A stretch of DNA of 64,000 bases from Sphingobacteriales bacterium (GTDB lineage: Bacteria; Bacteroidota; Bacteroidia; Chitinophagales; Chitinophagaceae). A program made the position numbers and the translations under genes. The stretch covers positions 136,811-200,810 of the forward strand of contig RXJG01000005.1 of the NCBI GenBank assembly GCA_003963365.1. Direction: 5' to 3'. Numbering within the stretch: position 1 is the stretch's first letter; every line of letters begins with the position of its first letter. The notes under the pieces were generated by a model. That model saw only the letters and a list, made by a program, of their open reading frames with translations. It searched no databases and was not told the DNA's origin. Of this stretch, positions 8,957-17,872 are shown piece after piece.

Positions 8957-10081
8957 TCAGTTATTTATTGCCAGGTAATCCGCCAGCCTTTTTTTAAATT
9001 TTTCAAAACCAAAATGACCCATCACCTCCTGCTGAACAATCTGATGTTGCTTAATGGATGAGTCACTCTCTTGTTTTTTTAAAGCCGCTACTACTGCACT
9101 GGCGATTTCCTCAATACTATCCGGGTTTACCAGGGTTCCTAACTGGCCATTCACCAGTGCATCAACGGTACCATCTTTATTACCACCAATAACAGCAGCA
9201 CCGCAGGTAAGCGCTTCAATAAAAACAATTCCAAAACCTTCTTTACTGCTGGGCATTACAAATACATCGCTTAACAGGAAATGATCGGTCAGTTCCTCAT
9301 CGGGAACATATCCTGTAAGTAAAACATTTTCTTGTAACTGGTATTGCTCCAGCAGGGATTTGATCTTATTTATTTCTTTTTCATCTCCGGCTCCGGCTAT
9401 AATATAGCGGATGGATGGGTATGTTTTTTTTATGACGGGCAGGGCGGCAATTACTTTGTCGTATCCTTTATAATTCTCAGTATGATTTAAACGGGTAACG
9501 GTAAGTAACACTTTTTCTGTCGGCGTTATAGTATACCGCTCTTTCAGGTAAGCAGGTTTTGTAAAATGCTGCGGCAGGTGAAAAAATGGATCGATGGTAT
9601 TATAAAATATTTTTGTCTTTTCAGCCGGCTGCTGCTGCAGGCGTATAACATTTTGTCTCGTAAATTCACTCACTGTCCATATCTCATCACATTTATCCAG
9701 TGCTTTTTTCTTATAACCGTTTACAGGTTCCATCACTTCAATACCATGTACAATCAAAACAATTTTTTTTGAAGGAAATATTCTCTTTATCCACACTACT
9801 AAGAGGGCCATATTAATATGGCCGGCTATAATTTCATCATAGCCCCTGCTTTTCCATAGTTCATTTAAAATAAACCACCAGCGCCTGCCTTTATAGGATC
9901 TGAAATTATGTTGGCTCACATATTTCTCATCCGGCTTATCATCATACACACTGCTGGTAGTAATGCTGGCTTTGCCGGCAGCAGAAAAATCGTTTAAAGC
10001 TTTTGAGAAACTGCGGTTAAATTTTTCTATCCCGCCGGTTTTTGAAAATGCAGTCAGTGTTAAAAATAATATTCGCCGCAT
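8957..10081 (-). CDS. Family 4 glycosyltransferase
   Basis: A 374-residue GT-B fold enzyme. The N-terminal acceptor-binding domain begins MRRILFLTLTAFSKTGGIEKF with the glycine-rich loop. The C-terminal domain contains the GT4 E-x7-E nucleotide-sugar motif in SSKEGFGIVFIEALTCG. A retaining transferase adding a hexose-type residue during repeat-unit assembly at the cytoplasmic membrane face is expected from the family. It is directly adjacent to the asparagine synthetase gene with no gap, so it is cotranscribed. Donor and acceptor are unknown. Confidence 0.93.
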   Translation of the reverse strand: MRRILFLTLTAFSKTGGIEKFNRSFSKALNDFSAAGKASITTSSVYDDKPDEKYVSQHNFRSYKGRRWWFILNELWKSRGYDEIIAGHINMALLVVWIKRIFPSKKIVLIVHGIEVMEPVNGYKKKALDKCDEIWTVSEFTRQNVIRLQQQPAEKTKIFYNTIDPFFHLPQHFTKPAYLKERYTITPTEKVLLTVTRLNHTENYKGYDKVIAALPVIKKTYPSIRYIIAGAGDEKEINKIKSLLEQYQLQENVLLTGYVPDEELTDHFLLSDVFVMPSSKEGFGIVFIEALTCGAAVIGGNKDGTVDALVNGQLGTLVNPDSIEEIASAVVAALKKQESDSSIKQHQIVQQEVMGHFGFEKFKKRLADYLAINN

Positions 10082-11869
10082 CTATTGTAAACTAAACCCT
10101 GTTTTGCCAAAGCGGTTCATCAGTATTACCGACCAGTAACGGCTCCAGCTAAGTTTGTTAGCACTAAAATCCTTGAAAAGCCTCTCTTCTGTTTTGTCTG
10201 AGGGTTTAATGAATGCCACGTCTTTAAACCAGTTGGCAAACGGGAAAGTAAATCCCTGTTTTTTCCGGTTCCAAATAGCTTCCGGCAGTTCGTCCTTAAA
10301 GGCTTCAATCAGCAAATATTTTGGCGATTGATATTTTATGGATGAATCAATTTGTGCGGCCGTATTCATTAAAAATCTGTCCAAAAATGGAACCCGTATT
10401 TCCAGTGCATGCCACATACTCATAAAATCGGTATCTTTCAGCAACTGGTTCTGCATATATAAAGATGTTTCCAGGCTCGAAACCCTGTTACCATTTTTTA
10501 ATGATTGTTCTGTATAATAATCTTCCAGTGCATTTAAAGAATTTATCACTTCTTTTTCTGAACTGTCCAGCACCCGGGCAATAGACTGCGGTACAAACAA
10601 ACCCCGGTAAATAAGGTATTCCCCGATATTATTTTTCATGGCAGCATACCCCAGTTTCTTAAGCCGGTAATCTCCTGTATACTTAAAGTTATTTAATATA
10701 ACGCCGGGCACCATGCGTAATAAAGAATAGTTTTTTGACAATTGAAACGAAGGATACCCGCCAAAAAGTTCATCAGCTCCCAAACCGGATAACACTGCTT
10801 TTAATCCATATTCATGGGCACAGCGGGAAATAAAATAACTATTGATGCCATCCACTGTTGGCTGATCCATTGCTTTCATTACATCCGGCAGTGATTCAAA
10901 AAAAAGAGATTTTGTTATGCGGAACGACTGGTGATGTGCCTTTGTTTTTTGAATAATAATTTTTTGGAATTTTTCTTCCGAAAATTCCTGTTCATCAAAC
11001 GTAATAGAAAGTGTATGCAGGTGATCTCCATGAAATTTCCTGGCTATTAAAGTAAGTAAACTGGAATCAATACCACCGCTTAAAAACAAGCCAATCGGTG
11101 CATCTGAAATTAAATGCCGCTCTACAGCTTCTTCCAGTTTGGTACGCACTAATAGCAGGGCATCCCGCCTGAACTTTATTTCTTCACTATAGGTTAATTT
11201 ATAAAAACAAACTTCTTTTTTCTCCAGCGAGGGGATATCAATTATTACAGCGGTTCCTTTTTTTACAGGAATCACATGCTTTAAAGTGGTTATCGGCTCA
11301 GGCAAACTGCCAAATGAAAGAAAATACGTTTTCCATAATTCGTTTTCTTCAAAATCATGTGCTGCCCGGTCAAAACCTCTTATCTCGGAAGCAAAATATA
11401 AACAGGTATGGGAGAGATAATAATAGAGGGGCTTAATACCTGCATGATCTCTTGCCAGGATTAACTGGTTATGCTGCTTGTCCCACAATGCAAGGGCAAA
11501 CATGCCATCAAAATATTTAAAACACTCAACACCCCAATGCTGGTATGCTTTTAATATCACCTCGGTATCAGATGCCGTGGAGAAATGATAGCCAAAATTT
11601 TTAAGAATGGATCTCAGCGCCTGGTAATTGTAAATCTCCCCGTTAAAAACAATCTGCAACTGGTTATTCAGGTCAGCCATGGGTTGATGACCACCGGGAC
11701 TTAAATCTATCAATGCCAGCCGGCGGTGACCTAAAGCCAGTTTAAAATCTTCATCAAGATAAATTCCTTCATCATCGGGGCCGCCATGTTTCATAGCATC
11801 CCGCATGTTGATGATTTCTTTGCTTAGGTTTTGAGAAGAAGGATTAAATATTCCTGTTATTCTGCACAT
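10082..11869 (-). CDS. asnB: Asparagine synthase (glutamine-hydrolysing) paralogue
   Basis: A 595-residue class II glutamine amidotransferase. Cys2 directly follows the initiator Met and is the glutaminase nucleophile, with RLALIDLSPGGHQPM and FNGEIYNY completing the glutaminase site. The synthetase domain has the ATP pyrophosphate loop LSGGIDSSLL. Enzymes of this type in capsule/O-antigen clusters often amidate a uronic acid or otherwise transfer glutamine nitrogen rather than making free asparagine. The operon position between the tyrosine kinase and the GT4 favours glycan modification. True AsnB activity cannot be excluded. Confidence 0.93.
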   Translation of the reverse strand: MCRITGIFNPSSQNLSKEIINMRDAMKHGGPDDEGIYLDEDFKLALGHRRLALIDLSPGGHQPMADLNNQLQIVFNGEIYNYQALRSILKNFGYHFSTASDTEVILKAYQHWGVECFKYFDGMFALALWDKQHNQLILARDHAGIKPLYYYLSHTCLYFASEIRGFDRAAHDFEENELWKTYFLSFGSLPEPITTLKHVIPVKKGTAVIIDIPSLEKKEVCFYKLTYSEEIKFRRDALLLVRTKLEEAVERHLISDAPIGLFLSGGIDSSLLTLIARKFHGDHLHTLSITFDEQEFSEEKFQKIIIQKTKAHHQSFRITKSLFFESLPDVMKAMDQPTVDGINSYFISRCAHEYGLKAVLSGLGADELFGGYPSFQLSKNYSLLRMVPGVILNNFKYTGDYRLKKLGYAAMKNNIGEYLIYRGLFVPQSIARVLDSSEKEVINSLNALEDYYTEQSLKNGNRVSSLETSLYMQNQLLKDTDFMSMWHALEIRVPFLDRFLMNTAAQIDSSIKYQSPKYLLIEAFKDELPEAIWNRKKQGFTFPFANWFKDVAFIKPSDKTEERLFKDFSANKLSWSRYWSVILMNRFGKTGFSLQ

Positions 11870-11890
11870 GTTTTGGGATAATACTTGGCA

Positions 11891-14308
11891 TTATCTGAAT
11901 AAATCCGTCAAATTGTCCCACCACTTACGGTACCAGGGCAGGTTCTCTTCGGTAAGATACCCTAACCCATAGCCATAACCATAACCATAGCCGTAGCCAT
12001 AGCCATAGCCGTAATAACCATTGGCTCCCTTAAATTTCACATCATTGATCACCAGGTTTAACCGTGGCATTTTATTTTGCGTGTAAAGTTCTTCTATAGC
12101 TCCTAACTGCCGCTTAAATGTATACCGCTGGCGGATTACAAACAAAGTACAATCAGCATAACGGCCAAGTACCAAAGCATCACTAACCAATCCTACCGGG
12201 GCGGTATCAATAACGATACATTCATAATTTTCCCGGAGGTAGTTAAATAAATCATTCATCCTGGGATCTAACAAAATCTCAGCAGGATTGGGAGGGATAG
12301 GTCCACAGGAAATCACATCCAGGTTTTCAACACTGCTGATGGGAATCGCCAAATCTTCTAAAGAGGCATTACCTACTAAGTAATTAGTCAAACCAATTTT
12401 ACGGTTTAGGTTCAATGTAGATACAATTTTAGGTTTGCGCAGGTCAAACTCCAGTAACACAGTCCTTTTACCACTCAAAGCCATTACCGCTGCTATATTG
12501 GTACTGATAAAAGATTTACCCTCTCCGCTCACCGAAGAAGTTACCAGGATGGATGGACATTTAATTTCCCCAAGTGTATGAGCCAGGTTGGTACGGATAA
12601 CCCGAAACTGTTCGGCCACCATATTGCGTTTACGCTTGGTGATAATTGCTGAACTGGGATCATCGTTATGCCCTACTTCCCCCACAATAGGAGTATTCAG
12701 TACTTTAATAATATCTTTTCGGGTGGTGATTTTATCATTGAGCAAATCAATACCATAGATTGCCACAACAGGAAATATCAATCCCAGTAAAATAGCAATG
12801 CGGTATACATTCGACCGGTTAGGACTGATAGGAATACTGGAGCTGACTGCATTATCTATTAATCGGGTATTTGATACGGTTGAAGCCAGTGAAATGGCTG
12901 ACTCTTCCCTTTTTTTCCGAAGGTATAATACTAATTCCTCTTTCACCGCCCTTTGCCTTTCAATCTCTCTTAAGGCTCTTTCTTTTTTGGGGAGGGATTG
13001 CAGTTCGGAAAGATATTTAGTATTGTTTTTTTCAATACTTGCTAAACTCAATTGATACGATTCCCGTACATTTTTTAAGTCCTCCAGCATTTTCAATCTC
13101 ACCACCTCAATTTGTGATTCGACATCAGCAATAGCTGCACTGCTTTCTGGTACATTATTTTGTAAAAAACGATTTCTTTTTAGTACCAGTTCATTAAACC
13201 CGGCAATCAACCCATTCAATACAGGGTCTTCAATGCCTAAATTCGTAGGCACAAGGTAAAACCGGTTTGCTTTATTTCTAATATAAGTATCAAGCAGGTT
13301 CAGTAATTCCAATTTCAATTGAATCCCTGATAATTGGCTTTCGAAATCATTACTGGTATTAATATTTGCTCCGCCACCCCCACCCCCGTTATTACCGGAA
13401 CTCATCGTAACTAAAAACTTGTCGCTCGATTTGAAATTCTCCAATTTACGTTCTACACTATCCAGTTCGCCTGCTATCAGGTTAAGGCGTTCATCAATAA
13501 ACCTGACAGTGTTTTTCCCTGTACGGTTTTTATCTTCCACATTCACATAATCATATTCCTTAATTAACCTGTTGATAATATCAATACCCTTGGCATTGTT
13601 AGTGGTGGAATAATTCACTTCCAGTATGGTGGCGCCACCCGGTTGAATCCGGACATTTAAATTACCCACCAGCTCTGAGGCCACCTCGTCAGAAGGCGAC
13701 CAGCTGACAATATATTCCATATTCATTACCGGTACCAGGTCTCCTCTTGGCACCAGCTTGAACTCACCGGCTGGCGTTCGAAAAACCTGGTTCAGGAAAT
13801 AGGACCGGTCATTGTTAATCCTGAACTGGTTTTCACTCAAAAAACGGAAAGTATATTTAATGCTGGTATTGCTGTCAGCAATAAATAGGGGTACAAAAAC
13901 AAATGGAGCCTGGTTATAAATTTCGCTGGTCTTAATTTTACCTTTGGTAAAATAAGTGGTATTTAATCCAAGTGAATCCACCACCCGCTGCATCAATTTT
14001 CTCGACTTCATGATCTCTATCTCATTCTGCAGGTTTACTGCTTTTTTAAAAACCATAACCTTCTCCAGCGCCTCATCATTGGAATTACTGTTTTCGTTTT
14101 TAATGATGATTTTGGATGACACATTGTAAACCGGGACCTTATAGCGCAGGTAAACCCATGCTCCCAGCAATGTCAAACCCAGTGAAAACAAAAACAAGGG
14201 GAAATAATACAGGTATTTGAATAAAAGCTCCTGCGCATTCAATGGGCGGGAACTCTTTTCCAAAATTTCCATCAGTTCCTGCGAATGCTTGGTAACACCA
14301 TTACTCAT
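11891..14308 (-). CDS. wzc: Wzc-like polysaccharide co-polymerase and tyrosine autokinase
   Basis: An 805-residue BY-kinase fusion. An N-terminal Wzz domain is bounded by membrane segments near residues 38-56 and 500-517, with a long periplasmic part rich in coiled coil. It contains a Gly/Asn-rich insert (MSSGNNGGGGGGANIN) near residue 300. The cytoplasmic kinase has Walker A SSVSGEGKS, Walker A' LLEFDLRKPK and Walker B CIVIDTAP. The tail holds eight consecutive Tyr-Gly units, the expected autophosphorylation cluster, encoded by a six-base tandem repeat. It controls chain length and export together with the OPX lipoprotein encoded just upstream. Confidence 0.95.
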   Translation of the reverse strand: MSNGVTKHSQELMEILEKSSRPLNAQELLFKYLYYFPLFLFSLGLTLLGAWVYLRYKVPVYNVSSKIIIKNENSNSNDEALEKVMVFKKAVNLQNEIEIMKSRKLMQRVVDSLGLNTTYFTKGKIKTSEIYNQAPFVFVPLFIADSNTSIKYTFRFLSENQFRINNDRSYFLNQVFRTPAGEFKLVPRGDLVPVMNMEYIVSWSPSDEVASELVGNLNVRIQPGGATILEVNYSTTNNAKGIDIINRLIKEYDYVNVEDKNRTGKNTVRFIDERLNLIAGELDSVERKLENFKSSDKFLVTMSSGNNGGGGGGANINTSNDFESQLSGIQLKLELLNLLDTYIRNKANRFYLVPTNLGIEDPVLNGLIAGFNELVLKRNRFLQNNVPESSAAIADVESQIEVVRLKMLEDLKNVRESYQLSLASIEKNNTKYLSELQSLPKKERALREIERQRAVKEELVLYLRKKREESAISLASTVSNTRLIDNAVSSSIPISPNRSNVYRIAILLGLIFPVVAIYGIDLLNDKITTRKDIIKVLNTPIVGEVGHNDDPSSAIITKRKRNMVAEQFRVIRTNLAHTLGEIKCPSILVTSSVSGEGKSFISTNIAAVMALSGKRTVLLEFDLRKPKIVSTLNLNRKIGLTNYLVGNASLEDLAIPISSVENLDVISCGPIPPNPAEILLDPRMNDLFNYLRENYECIVIDTAPVGLVSDALVLGRYADCTLFVIRQRYTFKRQLGAIEELYTQNKMPRLNLVINDVKFKGANGYYGYGYGYGYGYGYGYGLGYLTEENLPWYRKWWDNLTDLFR
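11961..12019 (-). repeat. Six-base tandem repeat encoding the Tyr-Gly tail of the Wzc-like kinase
   Basis: On the plus strand the units are CCATAG, CCATAA and CCGTAG repeated about eight times; on the coding strand this reads as alternating Tyr and Gly codons (TAT/TAC, GGC/GGT). The repeat is imperfect at third positions. It lies about 25 codons before the stop, where BY-kinases carry their tyrosine cluster. Gain or loss of units would keep the reading frame. Confidence 0.9.
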
Positions 14309-14326
14309 TCTGATAAATTATTAAAA

Positions 14327-15148
14327 TTATTTTTTAAACAGATTAATTAACAAACTGATACTGGTAACCACTGCCAGCCCAAGCTGAATATATTGTAAGG
14401 TTTTGGTCTGCTTTTCAGGTATAGAAAATGTATTTAGTTCAACATATATAATATCATCCGGCTGTATAAAATAATAAGGGGAAGAAAAAATATTACCCTC
14501 GTTCAGGTTGATCCGGCCTATTTCCTTCTTCCCGTTCGTTTCACGTATAATCATAATATTTTCTCTTTTCCCGTTGAGGGTAAGATCTCCCGCAGCCCCA
14601 ATGGCATCAACAATCGTAACCCGGTCGTTGATTATGGACTGTTGCCCGGGAATTTTCACTTCTCCCAACACGGTAAATTTATGATTCATAAATCGTAATT
14701 CCACAACCGGATCTTTGATCTCCTTTTGTAATTTTTCTTTTACTGAGTCAGCAGCCTGGGTTCTCGTTAAACCCGCAACGGGTATTGTGCCTAAAAAAGG
14801 AACAATGATCTGCCCTGCTTCATTTACCAGGTAACCAGTTATTCCTGCGGAAATGCCATTACTTGTACCGCTACTACTAGTTACGGCAGAACTTTTATTA
14901 ATAGCTTCGAGGATAGGGGTTGCTGCTTCTTTTTCCAAAATACTGCCACTCGCCATAATACTAAGGATATCCCCTTTTTGAATAAGAGGTTCGTAAGCTG
15001 TGGCAACCTTCAAGGCAGAGTCTTTAACATTCCTGAAATACATTAATTGCTGTCTTGTCTGTTCACTTGTCTTACAACTGCTGGCCCACACCAGTAATAA
15101 AAGCAATCCGCTATAAAAAATTAACTTCTTTTCAGTTGGTTGAATCAT
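14327..15148 (-). CDS. wza: Outer-membrane polysaccharide export (OPX, Wza-like) lipoprotein
   Basis: A 273-residue protein with a lipoprotein signal: hydrophobic segment then lipobox WASSC, lipid-modified Cys25. The middle contains the PES/Poly_export domain (GDILSIMASG) and a following SLBB-like part (FTVLGEVKIPGQQSI...). A hydrophobic C-terminal helix (LGLAVVTSISLLINLF) precedes a basic end, common in Bacteroidota OPX proteins. It should form the exit conduit partnered with the Wzc-like protein encoded 18 bases downstream. It is the first structural gene after the UpxY-like regulator. Confidence 0.93.
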   Translation of the reverse strand: MIQPTEKKLIFYSGLLLLLVWASSCKTSEQTRQQLMYFRNVKDSALKVATAYEPLIQKGDILSIMASGSILEKEAATPILEAINKSSAVTSSSGTSNGISAGITGYLVNEAGQIIVPFLGTIPVAGLTRTQAADSVKEKLQKEIKDPVVELRFMNHKFTVLGEVKIPGQQSIINDRVTIVDAIGAAGDLTLNGKRENIMIIRETNGKKEIGRINLNEGNIFSSPYYFIQPDDIIYVELNTFSIPEKQTKTLQYIQLGLAVVTSISLLINLFKK

Positions 15149-15303
15149 ATATCTGGTTATTAAAATAATAAAAAATCAAAATCTGCAAATCCAAACATTA
15201 TCTTACCCAATTTTATTCATGATATACAAACGTTTTTCATTACAGAACATTTAAAATACACACACTTACCATAAATTTTCTTTCTTCATTCAATATTTAC
15301 ATC

Positions 15304-15822
15304 TCACCAACCTGTTCCCTGTCTTCTCACCATTGCCAGGTTGTTTTTATTAATTTGGGCTACTATTTTATATCCCAAACTATTGATAACAATAACTGCT
15401 TTATTATTCAGCACCTTTATTACCTCTCCTTCTTTTTCCATAAATGCTCCCCGCTTAATAATCACTTTTTGCGAAGGCTTTATCTCTATCGACTCCAGCT
15501 CTACATTATCATATTCGTCCAGGAATTTTCTGATCAACTCAATTTCTTTATCCTTAATTACAGCCGGCTTACTGTTCCAGTAAACAAAATTTAATACCCC
15601 GTTGGTCATCCGCACATTGGTCATTTCGTCCGGCGAAATTCGGGTAAAAACATAAGATTTAAACAAAGGTTCCAGTACAACTTTTACCCGGTCACTCCAC
15701 TGGCGGCTTACTTTATTAAGCGGGCAATAAGTATCAACCCCCTTTTCAGCAAGTAATTGATTCACTTTTTTTTCCCACCGCGGTTTGGTGTAAACAGCAT
15801 ACCATTTTTTTTCGTTCTTCAT
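15304..15822 (-). CDS. UpxY-like NusG-family transcription antiterminator
   Basis: A 172-residue specialised NusG paralogue. The NGN domain begins KKWYAVYTKPRWEKKV and contains the family LFKSYVFTRI strand. The C-terminal KOW motif is IIKRGAFMEKEGEVIKVLNNKA. Proteins of the UpxY/TaeY type bind RNA polymerase in the 5' leader of capsule operons and suppress premature termination of that operon only. The ATG at 15820-15822 is preferred over a GTG at 15856-15858, because the NGN domain starts immediately after it. As first gene of the polysaccharide operon, behind a long structured leader, it fits that role well. Confidence 0.92.
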   Translation of the reverse strand: MKNEKKWYAVYTKPRWEKKVNQLLAEKGVDTYCPLNKVSRQWSDRVKVVLEPLFKSYVFTRISPDEMTNVRMTNGVLNFVYWNSKPAVIKDKEIELIRKFLDEYDNVELESIEIKPSQKVIIKRGAFMEKEGEVIKVLNNKAVIVINSLGYKIVAQINKNNLAMVRRQGTGW

Positions 15823-16136
15823 TTTTGGTTTATTGCATGGCTTCGCCACCTCAGTCACAGCTGCTTTTTATAACTGGCTGGTGTTTACGTTATTGAAACT
15901 GTTTTATCTTCACTTACCTGTAACAGAAAAGGGTATACTAAGCATACTTTATATGCTTTAATATACCCTTACTAACTTCCATCTTTTACTCACTAAATCA
16001 CTATCTCCTGCAGATATTAAAAAATAAATTATTCCATCCTCATTCAGGAATATTGAATTGTTCCAGGGCAAACGCAACATAATTTTTTAGATTACTTTGC
16101 CTGACAGATGTTTTACGGTCATGCGATGCAAATATA
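15823..16136 (-). promoter_or_regulatory. Promoter and long structured leader of the polysaccharide operon
   Basis: A perfect Bacteroidota -7 box (TATATTTG on the minus strand, plus 16129-16136) would start transcription near 16122, leaving a leader of roughly 300 nt before the UpxY-like ATG. The leader contains a large inverted repeat at 15929-15970: outer arms AAGGGTATA and TATACCCTT, inner arms AGCATA and TATGCT. This is the expected architecture for UpxY-dependent antitermination. The divergent gap 15859-16243 holds no other gene that I can support. Confidence 0.6.
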
Positions 16137-16243
16137 GGGAATTTCATTACGCACAATTTTCACAAAATCAAGGTCTTTTTCATAAGTCCCAGTCACATTT
16201 TAGCCAAAAAACTTCTTAAATTTAATATTCAAAATTTGGTGAA

Positions 16244-17434
16244 TTGAAAGAACGCTTCTATTCTCTTGATATATTTCGTGGTGCTACCGTTTGCCTCATG
16301 ATATTGGTGAATAATCCGGGCAGCTGGTCGCATATCTATGCCCCGCTGGAACATGCACCCTGGCATGGACTTACACCTACTGATCTCGTTTTCCCTTTTT
16401 TTCTTTTTGCTGTGGGAAACGCTATGTCGTTTGTAATGCCCGGGCTGCAAAAAGCCGGCGATGCTGTTTTTTGGAAAAAAATAGTAAAAAGAACCGCTTT
16501 CATATTTCTGATCGGTTTGTTTCTTAACTGGTGGCCATTCTATAAATGGGATAATAATATATTAGTATTCAAAAGCTGGGTCGACAGCGGAAATCCACAA
16601 TCAGGTATTAGAATTATGGGTGTGCTTCAGCGAATTGCCTTGTGTTACTTCTTTGCCTCCATAATCATTTATTATCTCAAACCGGTAAAAGCCTTTTATG
16701 CAGGGCTGATATTACTGCTCCTGTACTGGATCCTTTGTATCGTTGGTAATCCGGCAGATCCGTACAGCTTAAATGGCTGGTTTGGAACAGCAATAGATAA
16801 AAGTATTTTAGGTACAGCTCATTTATATAAAGGAGAGGGTGTGCCTTTTGATCCGGAAGGGTTAGCCAGTACAATGCCGGCTGTGGTTGAAGTGATATTT
16901 GGTTATTTGGTTGGGGACTACATTCAAAAGAAGGGAAAGAGTTTTGAAACGCCGTTCGGTAAGTCAAACGAAAAAAATATAGCTGCTCCTTACCAAATGA
17001 TCAGCGGACTTTTTGTTGCCGGGGTAGCAATGCTGGTGACCGGTTTTTGTTGGGACATGGTTTTCCCCATCAATAAAAAGATATGGACCAGCTCTTATAC
17101 TGTTTACACCACAGGATTAGCCACCATCACCATTGCCACCATGATATACCTGGTGGAATTAAAAAATATTAAGGGCTTCCTTGCCCGGTTTTTTGATGTG
17201 TTTGGAAAGAACCCTTTATTTGTTTTTGCCCTCAGTGCTTTTCTTCCAAAGAGTCTTGCATTAATAAAACTGGAAGAGGGGGTTAACCCCTGGAACTGGT
17301 TATATAAAAAGCTGTTGATCCATACTCCCGGCGCACCAGAAATTGGGTCTTTATTATACGCAATCTTCGTTATCCTCTTAATGTGGGCCATCTGTTACTG
17401 GTTAGATAAAAAGAAGATCTACATAAAAGTGTAA
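16244..17434 (+). CDS. NagX-like membrane acetyltransferase (HGSNAT/DUF5009 family)
   Basis: A 396-residue polytopic membrane protein of about ten helices that starts with a TTG codon. The N-terminus KERFYSLDIFRGATVCLMIL and the following VNNPGSWSHIYAPLEHAPWHG with TPTDLVFPFFLF are hallmarks of the heparan-alpha-glucosaminide N-acetyltransferase-like/DUF5009 family (YeiB/NagX relatives). Family members move acetyl groups across a membrane onto amino sugars. The DIFRG motif matches family N-termini, so the TTG start is credible. It is transcribed divergently from the polysaccharide operon, but there is no evidence it belongs to it. Confidence 0.88.
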   Translation: MKERFYSLDIFRGATVCLMILVNNPGSWSHIYAPLEHAPWHGLTPTDLVFPFFLFAVGNAMSFVMPGLQKAGDAVFWKKIVKRTAFIFLIGLFLNWWPFYKWDNNILVFKSWVDSGNPQSGIRIMGVLQRIALCYFFASIIIYYLKPVKAFYAGLILLLLYWILCIVGNPADPYSLNGWFGTAIDKSILGTAHLYKGEGVPFDPEGLASTMPAVVEVIFGYLVGDYIQKKGKSFETPFGKSNEKNIAAPYQMISGLFVAGVAMLVTGFCWDMVFPINKKIWTSSYTVYTTGLATITIATMIYLVELKNIKGFLARFFDVFGKNPLFVFALSAFLPKSLALIKLEEGVNPWNWLYKKLLIHTPGAPEIGSLLYAIFVILLMWAICYWLDKKKIYIKV

Positions 17435-17792
17435 CCAACCCCTTTCGTCGGTTGTAAACCCCGAAGCGCTTTAGGATAATATTTATGGCCCTTCACAAGT
17501 AGGGCAGCCAGGCAGGTAAGCCAGGTGATTCTTCTGTCTAAAGCATTCATCCTTCGTTCATCCTTCGTTTATTCAGTATAAAATAGACAGGTTTTGAGCA
17601 GCGCTAAAGTATGGGTACTATACCCTGTCTACCCCTTAGTCTCCAATCCATGTATCGGTTGAACATTGTAGCAGTTTATGAAAACTCCCGGAATCATACA
17701 CGTATGAGTTTAAAAAATCTTTAACGATAGAAATTTCACTGTTGATTTTGTTGCATAATATCTTCACATCAACAAAATCAACCCACTTTTTT
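17435..17792. other. Repeat-rich intergenic region
   Basis: The gap contains a perfect tandem duplication of the 11-mer TTCATCCTTCG (17546-17567). It also has an inverted repeat TAGACAGG/CCTGTCTA (17584-17591 and 17624-17631) enclosing a second palindrome GGGTACTATACCC, and a GCCC...GGGC hairpin near 17488-17506. A possible small minus-strand reading frame occupies its right part and is listed separately. No promoter or RNA gene is recognised with confidence. Confidence 0.5.
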
Positions 17793-17872
17793 ATGGACAC
17801 TTCCGATGGTTCTTCTGACGACGAAAGTGAAGAACAAACCGCCTTAAAATTCTTTCGTAATTCTTTTCTCAT
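17636..17872 (-). CDS. Possible small hypothetical protein
   Basis: A 78-residue reading frame beginning MRKELRKNFKAVCSSL and ending STDTWIGD. Its residue composition and codon use look more protein-like than most antisense frames here, but I recognise no family. It is antisense to the first part of the polysaccharide deacetylase frame, so the two 5' ends would overlap divergently, which is uncommon. It has no signal peptide or membrane helix. It may be a real small gene, a remnant, or chance. Confidence 0.22.
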   Translation of the reverse strand: MRKELRKNFKAVCSSLSSSEEPSEVSIKKWVDFVDVKILCNKINSEISIVKDFLNSYVYDSGSFHKLLQCSTDTWIGD

